This document shows, piece after piece, positions 63,831-64,000 of a stretch of DNA of 64,000 nucleotides. The translations under genes were made by a program, and so were the position numbers. The DNA is from Aquimarina algiphila (GTDB taxonomy: Bacteria > Bacteroidota > Bacteroidia > Flavobacteriales > Flavobacteriaceae): contig NZ_VLNR01000010.1 of assembly GCF_007489275.1 (NCBI RefSeq), forward strand, positions 49,029 through 113,028. Direction: 5' to 3'. Position 1 is the first letter of the stretch. Every line of letters begins with the position of its first letter. The notes under the pieces were generated by a model. That model was not told where the DNA came from. It searched no databases and saw nothing but the letters and a program-made list of their open reading frames with translations.

Positions 63831-63886
63831 ATTCCACGAGGAAAATCTAAAAAGAAATTAAAAAGTAAAATGGAAATTCTTGCCAA

Positions 63887-63983
63887 ACTGACCCACCTAT
63901 TCCTATTATATTGACCCAGTAAATCCTATTTAAACTGACCCACCTATTCTTGTTTAAATTGACCCACCCCCAAAAGTGTGTGT
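63887..63983. repeat. Four TGACCCACC-type direct repeats, probable IS21-family end
   Basis: TGACCC units start at 63889, 63912, 63936 and 63960, spacing 23, 24 and 24. Units 1 and 3 share TGACCCACCTATTC; units 2 and 4 diverge after TGACCC. Multiple short direct repeats of this kind at about 20-25 bp steps are typical of the terminal region of IS21-family elements (istAB), whose genes would lie beyond base 64000. Confidence 0.6.
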
Positions 63984-64000
63984 ATTAAATAACTTGTATG

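Larger units (their letters stand above)
43646..63880. mobile_element. Integrated element at tRNA-Arg (left end visible, right end not found)
   Basis: A serine recombinase gene abuts and overlaps the tRNA 3' half. It is followed by a toxin/immunity cargo, a phage-like HTH control region with palindromic operators, and a 12-gene operon with an endolysin-like peptidase and a polyvalent protein. Nearly all genes run on the minus strand, opposite to the chromosome genes before it. I searched by eye for a second copy of the tRNA 3' end to mark the right border and saw none, so the border probably lies past 64000. The given right coordinate is simply where the IS21-like repeats begin. Confidence 0.75.

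Noticed and set aside
63887..63983. Short CRISPR array
   Set aside because: Only four units with 23-24 bp period, units diverge from each other, and there is no room for spacers; no cas gene is seen.
43646..64000. Ordinary tailed prophage
   Set aside because: No terminase, portal, major tail, tape-measure or baseplate genes could be recognised on either strand.
43646..64000. Integrative conjugative element
   Set aside because: No relaxase, coupling protein or Tra genes are visible; the LPD1-like protein alone does not prove conjugation.

Overview
The window comes from an AT-rich genome of the phylum Bacteroidota, most likely a marine member of the Flavobacteriaceae (Aquimarina-like; the genus is only a guess). 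The evidence is adjacent gldB and gldC gliding genes, secreted proteins with type IX secretion (T9SS) sorting domains, promoters of the TAnnTTTG -7 type, a fused DAHP synthase/chorismate mutase, a long FtsZ and an MraY with an extra loop.

Bases 1-27200 are core chromosome. They hold the end of the DAHP synthase/chorismate mutase gene and rsgA; a compact run dtd, two DUF3857/transglutaminase-like proteins, a MazG-like hydrolase, a small membrane protein and aroA; then queA, a chalcone-isomerase-like/DUF2147 fusion, rlmN, a polyprenyl diphosphate synthase, and an ECF sigma / anti-sigma-like / outer-membrane-protein group. A 1005-residue T9SS-exported protein, dnaG, an atypical response regulator, nadE, gldBC, engB and an alpha/beta hydrolase follow.

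Bases 27157-43051 are a complete division and cell wall (dcw) cluster in the order mraZ, rsmH, ftsL, ftsI, murE, mraY, murD, ftsW, murG, murC, ftsQ, ftsA, ftsZ. It begins with an array of MraZ-type GTGGT boxes and carries a 60-bp tandem repeat between ftsA and ftsZ. A yqeY-like gene and tRNA-Arg(UCG) come next.

From the 3' half of that tRNA to the window end is an integrated element. It carries a serine recombinase whose reading frame ends inside the tRNA gene, a secreted Sel1-repeat/T9SS protein, an AHH-nuclease polymorphic toxin with an immunity gene, and a phage-like control region. That region has an HTH regulator, a divergent small gene and a set of TAGAAANNTTTCTA palindromes. A compact 12-gene minus-strand operon (62786 to 54320) follows. 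It encodes an M15 endolysin-like peptidase, several single-pass membrane proteins, coiled-coil proteins, small beta-rich proteins, a 217-residue basic-armed beta protein followed by a terminator, and a 1048-residue polyvalent protein (LPD1-like metalloprotease, transglutaminase-like domain, membrane segments, histone-like basic tail). No terminase, portal or tail gene is visible. I infer a tailless, possibly membrane-containing virus or a satellite/particle-forming element. This operon is the main candidate for an undescribed system. The window ends in four 23-24 bp spaced TGACCCACC repeats that look like the end of an IS21-type insertion sequence. The far boundary of the element is not in the window.
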